Positions 37,266-48,113 of a stretch of 64,000 bases of DNA are shown piece by piece (within the stretch, counting starts at the first letter, position 1; the number at the start of each line of letters is the position of its first letter). The notes under the pieces are model-generated. The model saw nothing but the letters and a program-made list of their open reading frames with translations, made no database searches and was not told where the DNA came from. This DNA comes from Argopecten irradians (taxonomy: Eukaryota; Mollusca; Bivalvia; Pectinida; Pectinidae): positions 38,318,818-38,382,817 of the forward strand of contig NC_091146.1 of assembly GCF_041381155.1 (NCBI RefSeq), read 5' to 3'. Position numbers and translations under genes: made by a program.

Positions 37266-37410
37266 TAATAACAAGGGCCAGATTGGCCCAAATAGCTCAA
37301 CTGATATCTGGTAATCATGCACGGTTCATACTTAACAAATAGGAGAGTGAATAAGTATTTATATCATGCCCCAGCACGTTGGAGGCCCCTAGGCCTCTTG
37401 GTTATTATAT

Positions 37411-39473
37411 GGATGTATTCTTGTGAGGTTTCAGTCCCGTTGAAGCAGGGTTGCCACCCCCCAGAGATGTCAAAGTGGGAGATCTCCCACAAAAGTGGGA
37501 CATTTTGCGCTGCGTCATTTTATCGACATTTACATGTTTGCACAACAATTAAAATATAACAAAACAACACTTGTTGTCTTCTGCTTATTTATCTTCCAAA
37601 ACAAATAAAAAAAAAACTAGTCTGATTTAAATTAATTAAACATGTTTTACAATTATGGATAATGAAACAATGTACTTAATTTTCATAACAACATAAGTTC
37701 TAATTTCAAAAAATATTTCTAGACCTGTTACACTAATAGGCCTAAATGTAACTTAAAAATCTAATCTGATAGAGAGACAAAAAAGTTAAATTTCATTGAA
37801 ATTTGATTTATTTAAATTCAAAATTTACTATTATTTCTTTCATTATTTGATCAATATTTTGTCTAAAATTTACACCAAATTCCTGGGAAAATAATCCCAT
37901 TTTTTTTTTCTTAAAGTAAAATCCTGAAAATTTATGCCAATATCAGGATCTAGCAATTACAATTACCCAAAATGGCGGCCATTACAATTGCAAAGTTTGT
38001 TTACATTGGAAAGTTAGCCTAGGCCTATTCAACATTCAAAACGTGAGTAAATCATTTACAGTTATAAGCAGTGTTTGTTTTTGAAGTAATACTCATTATC
38101 TATAATACACAACATTCCTTGAAAGGCCAGATGATTGTTTTCCAAGCGGCTGGTTGACCTCCTACGTACGTACGTAACACGAGTGAATGTGACATGAAGC
38201 CAAGCAGGCTGCTAATTAGGGCCGCTGGGGTGTTAGCCAGGGAGTGTTCACACCTCTTTTGTTTACTTATCTATCATATCAGTGTCCCACTGCCTGGTGG
38301 TTTGTTAAGTTATGTCTAGGGCTGACGAATTTAATAATTTAACCGTATGAAGAAAAATCTGGATTTGCTGATGTTTTTGGTTGGTGGGAGGAATTATCGT
38401 AAAACGTGAGTTTTCGTCTCACGTCGCGTGAGATAAGTTTTCGAGGGAGAAATTGTTCATTATCGTGAGTCTCCCACCGAGAATGTGAGAGGTGGCAACC
38501 CTGATTGAAATCTCGTTTCGACATAGATCAATGAAGTTATGAGATTTTCAAATAAAATCTATCAATATCTGTAGCAATTTGCCAGTTGCAAATTTTGTCA
38601 AAAAACTACATTTCTATTTTTAGTAGATTTTTTTATACGGGGATTTTAAGAAATAGCCCATTTGGCGGCCATTTTGAAATTGTGTCTTTTTTCGCTTTGA
38701 GTAGAGCCACAGTTTTACCATTTTTTACTGAATTTTTTTTTACTTAAATCATCATTGCGCCAGTATTTTTTGCTGTATCGGGGTAATTTTTGCTGTAAAA
38801 CTTTACTGGGTTCGTGGTAATTAAAATATTGAGCATTAATGTGTGAATTGATACAATTTTGTCACTTTATTTTTGCATTTAATGATAATTTGAGCACTTC
38901 TATTTTTTCTTCTAAAATACCGAAAAATAACAAATAATCAAATGTGGCAAAAAAGTAAGTGCATGAACCCCCCTATTTTCTGCCTTATTTAGAAAGAACA
39001 ACCCTTTCCCTGTGGATATACAAAATATTAACAAAAGTTTAACACCAGAACTTTTTCTATAAAGGGTTAAATTTGACAAAAATGGCTGAAAATAGTGCAT
39101 TTTGAAGCTCAAAATTAAGGGGTAGGGGAGGCATATGTTGTTATTCTGAGAAAAAATATTAGTCTTATTAATCAAAACTGGTATTTTTTTAAAGAAGACT
39201 ACTGGAAAATAAATTCTACAAACATCCATACATATCAAACATCTCATTAGGAAATTATGGCTTTAATCTCTTGTGTATATGGTCAAAACGACAAAATTCC
39301 CATAAAATATTTTGTCAACTAGGTATCTTGGAGTGACAATAGCTCGAAAACGAGCACACAGACATATGTTTTTTCTTCCATTTTCTTTTATGGTATGAAC
39401 TCCTGTTTCCAAAAATCTATATGAGAAAAAAAGTTTAATACAAGAAATTTTTGACTTCTCAGGGAGTACATCC
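37411..39473. mobile_element. TIR element nested in a Helentron-like unit
   Basis: The host word GGTTATTAAGAAGAAG is split: left GGTTATTATAT then GGATGTATTC, right AGTACATCC then TTAAGAAGAAG. GGATGTA(T/C)TC and its reverse complement form imperfect terminal inverted repeats; TTA flanks on both sides may be the target duplication. Inside lies a second element (37446-38503). No transposase frame is visible, so this is non-autonomous. Confidence 0.6.
37446..38503. mobile_element. Non-autonomous hAT-like element, nested
   Basis: Begins CAGGGTTGCCACCCC and ends GGTGGCAACCCTG, perfect 13-bp inverted ends apart from the extra C's; further inside AGTGGGAGATCTCCCAC faces GTGAGTCTCCCAC. CAGGG ends are typical of the hAT superfamily; the 8-bp flanks CGTTGAAG and ATTGAAAT share only TTGAA, so the target duplication is decayed or shifted. 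1,058 bp, no transposase. Confidence 0.7.
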
Positions 39474-39692
39474 TTAAGAAGAAGTCGTTTAAAGATTTTG
39501 GAATATTGGCCCCTGTGACCTTGAATGAAAGTCAAAGTCATTCATTTGAATAAAATTGGTAGTCCTTCATCCCAGCATGTCACAGGCCCAATATCAGGTT
39601 CCTAGGCCCCTTGGGTATTAAGAAGTTGTTTAAAGATTTTAGCCTATTTGGCCCCGTGACCTTGAATGAAGGTCAAGGTCATTCATTTGAAA

Positions 39693-40010
39693 ACAAGAGC
39701 TGTTGGAGAACAGCAAAGCTCGCCTATTCAGAAGAAGTTGATGTTCAAGTATTTACTATTTAAACATCGAAATATGACAAATTAACACACTCAAAAAACC
39801 CCTAAAGGGCCCCAAATTGATTGTATTATCACGTTCAGCATCCATACACATTAGGAAAATAAAATCATAAACATTTATGATGACTTAAGCTTAAACAATT
39901 GACGAAACAGAAACTTGCTCAAAAACTTTAACGTAAAATGGGACGCCAACGCTGACGCAGACGCCGGGGTGACAACATTAGCTCCCCTATTCTTCGAATA
40001 GGCGAGCTAA
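39693..40010 (+). mobile_element. Short Helentron-like element (318 bp), complete
   Basis: Head ACAAGAGCTGTTGGAGAACA + GC (palindrome GCTGTTG/...AACAGC), then CTCGCCTATTC; 3' end is the hairpin CCTATTC-TTC-GAATAGG followed by CGAGCTAA. The head word CTCGCCTATTC is the exact reverse complement of the 3' word GAATAGGCGAG. The host sequence CATTTGAACAAACTTGGTAG is split with no target duplication beyond A residues. Only non-coding content. Confidence 0.8.
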
Positions 40011-40440
40011 AAACTTAGTAGCCCTTTATCTCAGCATGCTTCAGACCCAATATCAGGTTTCTAGGCCTCTTAGATATTCACAAAAAAACGTTTAAAGATT
40101 CTAGCCTATTTGACCTGTGACCTTGAATGAAGATCAAGGTCATTCATTTGAACAAACTTGGTAGCCCTTCATCCTTGCATGCCGCAAGCCCAATATGAGT
40201 ATACCCTAGGCCTTTTGGTTCTGGAGAAGAAGTTGTTTAAAGATTTTAGCCTATTTGACCCCTGTGACCTTGAATGAAGGTCTGAATGAAGGTCAAGGTC
40301 ATTCATTTGAACAAACTTGGTAGCCCTTCATCCCAGCATGCTGAAGGCCAAATATCAGTACCCTGGGCCTTTCAGTTATTGAGAAGTTGTTTGAATGAAA
40401 AGTTTACATATGGGGGATGGCGTACGGCGGAATTTTTAGA

Positions 40441-40580
40441 ATATTTGACCCCAGAAATGCCACTTTATTGGTTTATTTGCATGCAAACGAACATCACTTA
40501 AATACTCAGTGAACCTTTCCTTCACAGATCTTTCAGTTTAACCAACATATACAGTTACATTGTATTTACCGTATTTTTGC
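40441..40580. other. Short unique interval
   Basis: Nothing recognised except ACCGTATTTTTGCGTG near 40569, which introduces the next tandem block and also resembles the ACCGTATTTAC motif at 61124. Confidence 0.4.
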
Positions 40581-41066
40581 GTGTATAGTGCGCACCCGCG
40601 TATAGTGCGCAGGTACGTTTTTGAGTTTCATTTTGAAAAAAAACAAGAGATCCCAGAGGGATCTTGGCGCCCACCAAAGAATGATCTATGTCTGACAAAC
40701 GTATATAGTGCGCACCCGCGTATAGTGCGCAGGTACGTTTTTGAGTTTCATTTTGAAAAAAAAACCAAGAGATCCCAGAGGGATCTTGGCGCCCACCAAA
40801 GAATGATCTATGTCTGACAAACGTATATAGTGCGCACCCGCGTATAGTGCGCAGGTACGTTTTTGAGTTTCATTTTGAAAAAAAAACCAAGAGATCCCAG
40901 AGGGATCTTGGCGCCCACCAAAGAATGATCTATGTCTGACAAACGTATATAGTGCGCACCCGCGTATAGTGCGCAGGTACGTTTTTGAGTTTCATTTTGA
41001 AAAAAAAAACAAGAGATCCCAGAGGGATCTTGGCGCCCACCAAAGAATGATCTATGTCTGACAAAC
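40581..41066 (+). repeat. 122-bp tandem repeat, four copies, chimeric unit
   Basis: Each unit joins GTATATAGTGCGCACCCGCG, TATAGTGCGCAGGTACGTTT and GAGTTTCATTTTGAAAAAA to a Helentron-like head (ACAAGAGATCCCAGAGGGATC then TTGGCGCCCACCAAAGAATG, ATCTATGTCTGACAAACG). Copies are nearly identical apart from the A run. The last head continues as a single 5' fragment of that element family to about 41160. Confidence 0.93.
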
Positions 41067-44000
41067 GAAATAGGGATCTTTTCTCTGCTTTTAAAACTTT
41101 CACTACATGTTATTACATATGGAGAAAGATCCTTTGAGTACTTTCTGAGACATAACAGTAACAAACTTCAACTAGAAATTGTCATAGACAATTTGGCAGG
41201 CTTTTCACTATATTTAGTTCATGGGTTTTGAAGTTGTAACCAATAAATGACCTTGACTTTCAGCCCTGAATAAAAGTGTTTTAGTGAAGATCTGCATGAA
41301 TTTTGATCAGCCGAAGAGAACACTCATCTTAATCCAATTCATATTTCCAAATTACTTTGAATTAGTGATTAACTTCACGACTAGAACGAATAATCATACC
41401 CTGCCTCCACTCCGGTTCCCGGCAGGGTATGAATTCCACCCCGTTGCCGCTAGTGTTGCAAGCCCCGATGTGATCCACATCGGGCACTTTGAGACTGATA
41501 AAAATATATTTTTCAGGTATTATCCTTATGTAACTGTATTGTTCTGACAACTATGATCAATATTCAATTCACAAACCTTTCGATTATAATCTTTCATCAA
41601 CTATTAGTGGTAAAATCCAAGGCAAACACAACACATGTATAATTCTGTTCAAATACGCCGCCATGTTTGTATTTACCGGAAACCGTGACGAAATGAAACA
41701 CTCAACAGGTAAAATATGTTTAAAAGTTTTAAAAAGCCAACAAACTAAGAATAAATATGGTGAAACTGAACAAATGTAAGTATTATTAAGAATTAAGCAA
41801 AAATGAATTTTTAAAGTTCATGTTAAAAACTTTGTAACATTTATTTCTTTCGTAGTGAAAATTTGTAGGTCATTCCATATATGGTACTAGGTGCCATATT
41901 TGGAGCGCGAGACTTCTTCTAACGAGAAGCATCATGGCGGCCAAGTGAGCCGTGTCGGAGATGTGAGCCATTCAAAAGTGCTTCAAAACATAATTTAGAC
42001 ATGGAGGTGGGTAAATAAATAATCATTTTATGTTAAAAATGTTTGATATTGTTGAATTTAATTAAAAAATTACATGACACACATGAAATGCAACATTTTC
42101 ACCGCTGGATGTTTTGCAACACTACAGGCAATGGGACGGAATCGTAGCTCTGACGACGACCATCTCTCAGAAATCTTCCGTCCGTCGTTCAGAGCTACGT
42201 CATCGCAGCTACTTCACGACTTGCTTACCAACATATGAACAAGGGTAATCACTTATAAAGAAATATACTGTTACATAGGTTTTTTAGGAGGAGTTATCTT
42301 TCTTTGCACAGATTAACCTCTGTCTCAAGAAGAAATATGAAATAAAATGGAGACTACGGCTTCAAATTTGACCCGTACTTCAAACCGGAAGTTGACATTT
42401 TGAGCCCACCATCATCAGATGACTTTATAGCCCATCCCCTGTACATCTTATATATGAAATATGATGATCCTAGACCTTACAGAACTTCAAGAGAAAAGTT
42501 TTCAAGTTTATTGTTTAAAACAGGACCTTTAACATTTGACCCTTACCGAAAACCGGAAGTTGCCATTTTTTGTAATAACATGTAGAGAGAAAAAGTTTAT
42601 GCTTAAGATTATCTGCAAAAAATACTATTGGATGAAATCTGTGAAAAGAACTGTTAGTGAGTTATAAGCATTTTTAAATTTTAAGATATGACGTCATAGC
42701 GGCCATTTTGTTTTTTTGATGATGATGAAAATCATATCAAACGTTAAAGAACATTAGAGGGGTCTTTTCTATAGCAATTGCAGACTATATTAGTCATTCA
42801 GTTCGACAATATATAATGTTAACATTTTGGCGGGAATTTAGCAAAGATCAAAGGATTGTTCAAAATGGCATACAGCATTAACCAGAAATGCTACTGAAAA
42901 ATAAAAGACACCAAATTCATCAGAATGACATTCTGCATCGATATATAAAAAGAAATTTCGCAAAATCAAAAAAAAAAAAATTCGTGAACTTTGACCCCAT
43001 AGCGAACTTTTTTGTTTGACCTTTGACCTTATTGCTGTAATTAAATAATAGTTAGTCTGTTATACGATCTACATGAAACATCAAAAATATTTGCTGTATC
43101 TTCAACGGTTTTAGAGTTATGGCTGTTTTAAACTTTTAAGGTATGACGTCATGGCGGCCATCTTGGATTTTTGACCTACTTAAAAATGTTGCGGTCACCC
43201 CTTCAACTCATGCCATACAATATAATGAAAAGCCCTAATTATCAAAATCCATGATGGCTACCTGTCGGCCATCTTTTTGACGATCAGTCCGAAAATGCAA
43301 TATGTACAAATAAGGTCCTAGTGGAACTTACATATAAAATTTGAGACATATCACTTCAGTACTTTCTGAGAAATAGTGGTAACAAGCTTCAACTATCCAA
43401 ATTCAAGATGGCAGCCTGTCGGCCATCTTGTTCATCGATCGGTACCAAAATGCAATATGCATAACCAGGGACCTAGGGGAACCTGCAAATAAAATTTGAG
43501 ACAACTTATGAATTGCCGGTGACAGTATAATGAAGATCTCAACAATGATGATTTTACAATCAAATAATTAATCATACCTTGTGTAATTCCAAGTGATATC
43601 AATCAAGTCTATTGTGTATCTGATAGACATTTAGATTTAATCATTGTCCAAGATATTAGCTGGAAAGGCGACTGAGTAGGCTAATCAACCACAGTGGCCG
43701 CAATATTTGTGTACTGACTGCACACTTCCGTATTTTCAATTATTTCAATTAGTATTGAAATTAGGATGAGATCTTACAGAACCATTTCAAAAGATGGTAA
43801 TAAGAGTAAATTTTACAATCATACCATCATTTATAGTGCCAATTGGTCAGTGTTAATGTAAGAAGGTTTTAGTTTCGTATTTAATTTGCTGGCTCTGCAT
43901 GTGGCCATTACACTCACTTCCGTAAATATTTGCAAGTTCATTAGTTTTCACATGCTGGAGAAACATATTTATAAGGTAATCTTTTTAATGTGAAGAATCA

Positions 44001-44387
44001 ATTACACACTTATACATTGTTTCAAGCTCCAGACTATCTTCCTTTAGATTTGGAGATACCTTACTGAAGATTCACGATCGTAACATGTGTCCGGTCATGA
44101 ATACATGTGCTCCCAAAACGGATTTTCAAAGAATTAAAGATAGAAATTTCAAGTGATGTTTTCCTTTCATATTGAATATATGAATTGATCATTTATTAAA
44201 GATACAAGTTTTTAATCATAACCCTGTCATGTGTACAGAATGTTACTTCACACTTTAGCTAGGACCTGCCAATCAGTGATCATGACCCAGAGCCTAGCCA
44301 TGCATATAGTGCCACCCAAACTTTTCACTTGGTAATTTATGAAAATCAAAGTACTCAAAGTACTGCAAATACAACGCAGCAGAAAGA
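41067..44387. other. Intronic interval with element fragments and hairpins, no gene
   Basis: Holds a 5' fragment of the GATCCCAGAGGGATC family (to about 41160), hairpins at 41394-41432 and 41464-41484, an inverted repeat at 42143-42199, and scattered units of the AAAATCCAAGATGGC/GGCCATCTTGTT family (43140-43500) plus ATGACGTCATGGCGGCCAT at 42690 and 43145. Short open frames show no recognisable protein. Confidence 0.55.
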
Positions 44388-44389
44388 GA

Positions 44390-47049
44390 ACAAGTGATCC
44401 CAGAGGGATCTTGGCGCCCACCAAAGAATGATCTATGTCTGACAATGGAAGGATGGATCTTTTCTCTACTTTTTAAACTTTTTCAAACATATACTACACA
44501 TAAAATTTGAGACAGATCGCTTCAGTACTTTCTGAGAAATTGCAGTAACAAACTTCAACGATCAAAATCCAAGATGGTTCTTTGGCAGTCATCTTGTTGA
44601 TGATCGGTCCCAAATCGCAATATGCACATCTAGGGCCCTAGGGGAACCTACATGTGAAATTTGAGAATGATCCATTCAACACTTTCTGAGAAATAGCTAT
44701 AACTACGATGGCCCATATCAGCCGACATGGCAACTGCTTTACTAAACTGTAGTTGTACACACATTTGTGGTGATTGTCATGGCAACTGCTTTAGTAAAAA
44801 GCACTTGCCAACAAGTTTTGTCATTTTACTCGTTTGGCAACTGCTTTACTAGAGTAACTGTTTTGTCATCCTTACGCGTGGCCCATATCAGCCGTATTGG
44901 TGAGTGTCTGGCTTTTGAGACAATTAACATTCCACGCCGATATCAAGCCGAGTTTAATGCCGTACAGGTGTGCTGATTAAATGACCTTTGAAACCAAAAC
45001 AATATTTTACGACACTTTTCTTGGTAGAATCATTGGTAGGTAACGCAAAATGTCTGCATGTTGTTCGGCATCAATTAAAAACCTATCAACCAATTTTCAT
45101 TGAGATCGGAGACCGAAACCTGAAAACAGGAAGTGGGCCAGCTAAAATTAAGAAAATTTCCCCATTTGGGGCCCCACCACTCAGCCCCTAGGAGTCGGAC
45201 CAGGCTCATTTATATAAAATATGATTGTCCTTCCCCAATGATGTTTTACACCAAATATAGATGAAATCCATCCAAGGATGAAGGAGGAATAGGATTTTAA
45301 AGCTGAAATAAAGAAAATTTGCCCTTTTGGGGCCCCACCCCTCAGTCCCTAGGGGTCGGACCATGCTCATTTATATAAAATATGATTGTCAGTCCCCAAT
45401 GATGTTTCACACCACATATGGATGAAATCCATCCAGGGATGAAGGAGGAGTAGGATTTTAAAGCTGAAATTAAGAAAATTTGCCCTTTTGGGGCCCCACC
45501 CCTCAGCCCCTAGGGGTCGGACCAGGCTCATTTATATAAAATATGATTGTCCCTCCACAATGATGTTTCACACCAAATAAGGATGAAATCCATCCAGGGA
45601 TGAAGGAGGAGTAGGATTTTAAAGCTAAAATTAAGAAAATTTGCCCTTTTGGGGCCCCACCCCTCAGCCCCTAGGGGTCGGACCAGGCTCATTTATATAA
45701 AATATGATTGTCCCTCCCCAAGGATGTTTCACACCAAATGTGGATGAAATCCATCCAGAGATGAAGAAGGAGTAGGATTTTCAAGTTAAAATTAAGAAAA
45801 TTTTCCCTTTTGGGGCCCCACCCCTCAGCCCCTAGGGGTCGGACCAGGCTCATTTATATAACATATGATTGTCCCTCCACAATGATGTTTCACACCAAAT
45901 ATGGATGAAATCCATCCAGGGATGAAGGAGGAGTAGGATTTTCAAGCTAAAATTAAGAAAATTTGCCCTTTTGGGGCCCCACCCCTCAGCCCCTAGGGGT
46001 CGGACCAGGCTCATTTATATAAAATATGATTGTCCTTCCCCAAGGATTTTATCACACCAAATATGGATGTAATTCACTCAAGGGTTTAGGAGGTGTAGGA
46101 GTATTTTTGTATAAATAGTTTTACGCACGATGCACGGCGTACGGCGCACGACGACGGACGAAACACGATGACAATAGGTCATCCTGACCTTCGGCCAGAT
46201 GACCTAAAAATCCAAGATGGCTGCCTGGCGGCCATCTTGTTGACCGATTGGTCCCAAAACGCAATATGCACATCTAAGTCCGTAGGGGAACCTACATATG
46301 AAATTTGAGACAGATCCCTTCAGTACTTTCTGAGAAATAGAGATAACAAACTTTAGATATCAAAATCCAAGATGGCTGCCTGGCGGCCATCTTGTTCACC
46401 GATCGGTCCGAAAATGCAATATGCACAACAAGGGCCCTATAGGGGAACATACATATGAAATTTGAGAAAGATCCCTTCAGTATTGTCTGAGAAATAGGGA
46501 TAACAAACTTTAACTATCAAAATCCAAGATGGCCATCTTGTTGACCAATCGGTCCCAAAACGCAATATGCATAACTAGGTCCCTAAGGGAACCTACATAT
46601 GAAATTTTAGACAGATCCCTTCAACACTTTCTGAGGAATAGCGATTACAAACTTTAGCTATCAAAATCCAAGATGGCTGCCTGGCGGCCATTTTGTTGAC
46701 CGATCGGTCCCAAAATGCAATATGCACAACAAGGGCCCTAGGGGAACCTACATATGAAATTTGAGACAGATCCCTTCAGTACTTTCTGAGAAATAGCGAT
46801 AACAAACTTTAACTTTCAAAATCCAAGATGGCTGCCTGGCGGCCATCTTGTTGACTGATCCGTCCCAAAATACAATATGCACAACTAGGGCCCTAGGGGA
46901 ATCTTTATATGAATTTTGAGACAGATCCCTTTGGTACTTTCTGAGAAATAGCGATAACAAGAATTGTTAACGAACGGAGGGACGGACGGACCACGGACCA
47001 CGGACAAAAAGCGATTTGAATAGCCCACCATCTGATGATGGTGGGCTAA
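44390..47049 (+). mobile_element. Helentron-like element, GATCCCAGAGGGATC family, interrupted
   Basis: Head ACAAGTGATCCCAGAGGGAT + CTTGGCGCCCACCAAAG; core units of about 165 bp with AAAATCCAAGATGGCTGCC, GGCGGCCATCTTGTTGACCG, ATGCAATATGCACAAC, CCTACATATGAAATTTGAGA and CTTTCTGAGAAATAGCGATA; tail GGAGGGACGGACGGACCACG; 3' hairpin CCCACCATC-TGAT-GATGGTGGG at 47024-47045 followed by CTAA. The core is split between about 44704 and 46206 by another element. Confidence 0.82.
44705..46205 (+). mobile_element. Second Helentron-like family nested inside the first
   Basis: Six units of about 162 bp (GGGGCCCCACCCCTCAGCCC, TAGGGGTCGGACCAGGCTCA, TTTATATAAAATATGATTGT, GGATGAAATCCATCCAGGGA, TGAAGGAGGAGTAGGATTTT) at 45130-46090, a CG-rich tail (GCACGGCGTACGGCGCACGA) and a 3' hairpin at 46176-46205 (AGGTCATC...GATGACCT with an inner CTGACC/GGCCAG arm and TTC loop) followed by AAAAA. 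The 5' head is not clear; the left part (44705-44960) has three copies of GGCAACTGCTTTACTA and two of TGGCCCATATCAGCCG. Confidence 0.7.
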
Positions 47050-48113
47050 AAATAGAATGAAATCAAATGAATTTCCAAAATCAAAATATATAAACCATAT
47101 TATAAAGACTTTAAAATCAATTATTTCAAGAACATTCAACTGATCACAGAAAATACATATGTTTTGTTTGACATTTTTCTTAATTAAAGTTCCTACATGA
47201 AAATTACAAAGAAAACAAACAAGTTTTTATCCTTATTATACTCTTGTTTCTTATGTTGCACATACACTTATTTTGGTAAAACCATGCACATATGAGGGCA
47301 GCCTTATAAGTTATTTTGCCTTAACCTCAGATCTGTGTTTAACAGTCATTTAAAAACATTATTTTAAAGTACACAAAAAGGGCATATGATTAGTTTACTT
47401 TAAAACTCTTATGTCTATAAGCCTTAGATAGTAAGTCCAATTTGAATGATCATTAACAGAGATTATGTAAGTTGGACAGAGGAGTCACCAGCAGGCAATT
47501 GCAACAGTTGACCTAGATGGGCTGTGTATTATATAACACTCTGTGTATTCTATACACACTCTGTGTATTCTACCAATCAGAAGGCAGTCTTCCCATGACT
47601 GCTGATTGGTCCAAAGGAATATTATTCAATGAATAGGGAATTTATGAATGGAAGTTTATGAATGAAATGGTTCAAGAGGTCACCACTAGATGTCATTGTA
47701 GGGCAAGTCCTACTCAGTCCTACAAATTATGGTAAACCGGATAGCATTAATACAAACGCTAGTCGCGTTGTATTAAAAACTGTGCAATATACGTGCAAAA
47801 ATACAGTATTGCAATTTATACATACACTGTATTCGACCCAATAAGCGCCCCTCCCCCTTTTCTATGCTTCATTTTCACTTAATTTGAATTAAATGCAGAC
47901 TGAAAATATGAAAATTTTGTTGGTTTTCTTACCAATTTCTTTTGCAAATTGATTTATGGCTTACTTTGTAGAATATTTTTATGAAATGCAAGTCCAAATT
48001 TGTTTATATTAAGTGCCCCCAAGTTGCTTGGGTAGAATATGGTACAACATTCCGTGTAATAGCTTTTGTCATAGACAACATTCTTTTCTATTTTATATCA
48101 TATGGCAGTATAC
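47050..48113. other. Intronic unique interval
   Basis: AT-rich. Contains a triplicated ACTCTGTGTATTCTA word at 47525-47575 and the ACCCAATAAGCGCCCCTCCC motif at 47836, which recurs in altered form at 61140-61180 and looks like the end of a DNA element. No gene. Confidence 0.5.

Larger units (their letters stand above)
37271..40440 (+). mobile_element. Helentron-like element of the GACCTTGAATGAAGGTC family, with nested insertions
   Basis: Head ACAAGGGCCAGATTGGCCCA then AATAGCTCAACTG; about six units of roughly 165 bp at 37330-37410 and 39474-40400 (CTTGAATGAAGGTCAAGGTC, CATCCCAGCATGTCACAGGC, GGCCTCTTGGTTATTAAGAA); tail GGATGGCGTACGGCGG. The host unit is interrupted at 37411-39473 and again at 39693-40010 by other elements. 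No 3' hairpin is recognised. Confidence 0.78.

Noticed and set aside
37100..37342. Hydrophobic 80-codon frame resembling a membrane protein
   Set aside because: Runs into the Helentron-like head at 37271; AT-rich DNA readily yields hydrophobic frames.
41880..42005. Promoter or first exon around CATCATGGCGGCCAAGTGAG
   Set aside because: ATGGCGGCCAAG is followed at once by TGA, and GATGGCGGCC-type words belong to the local AAGATGGCGGCC repeat families.
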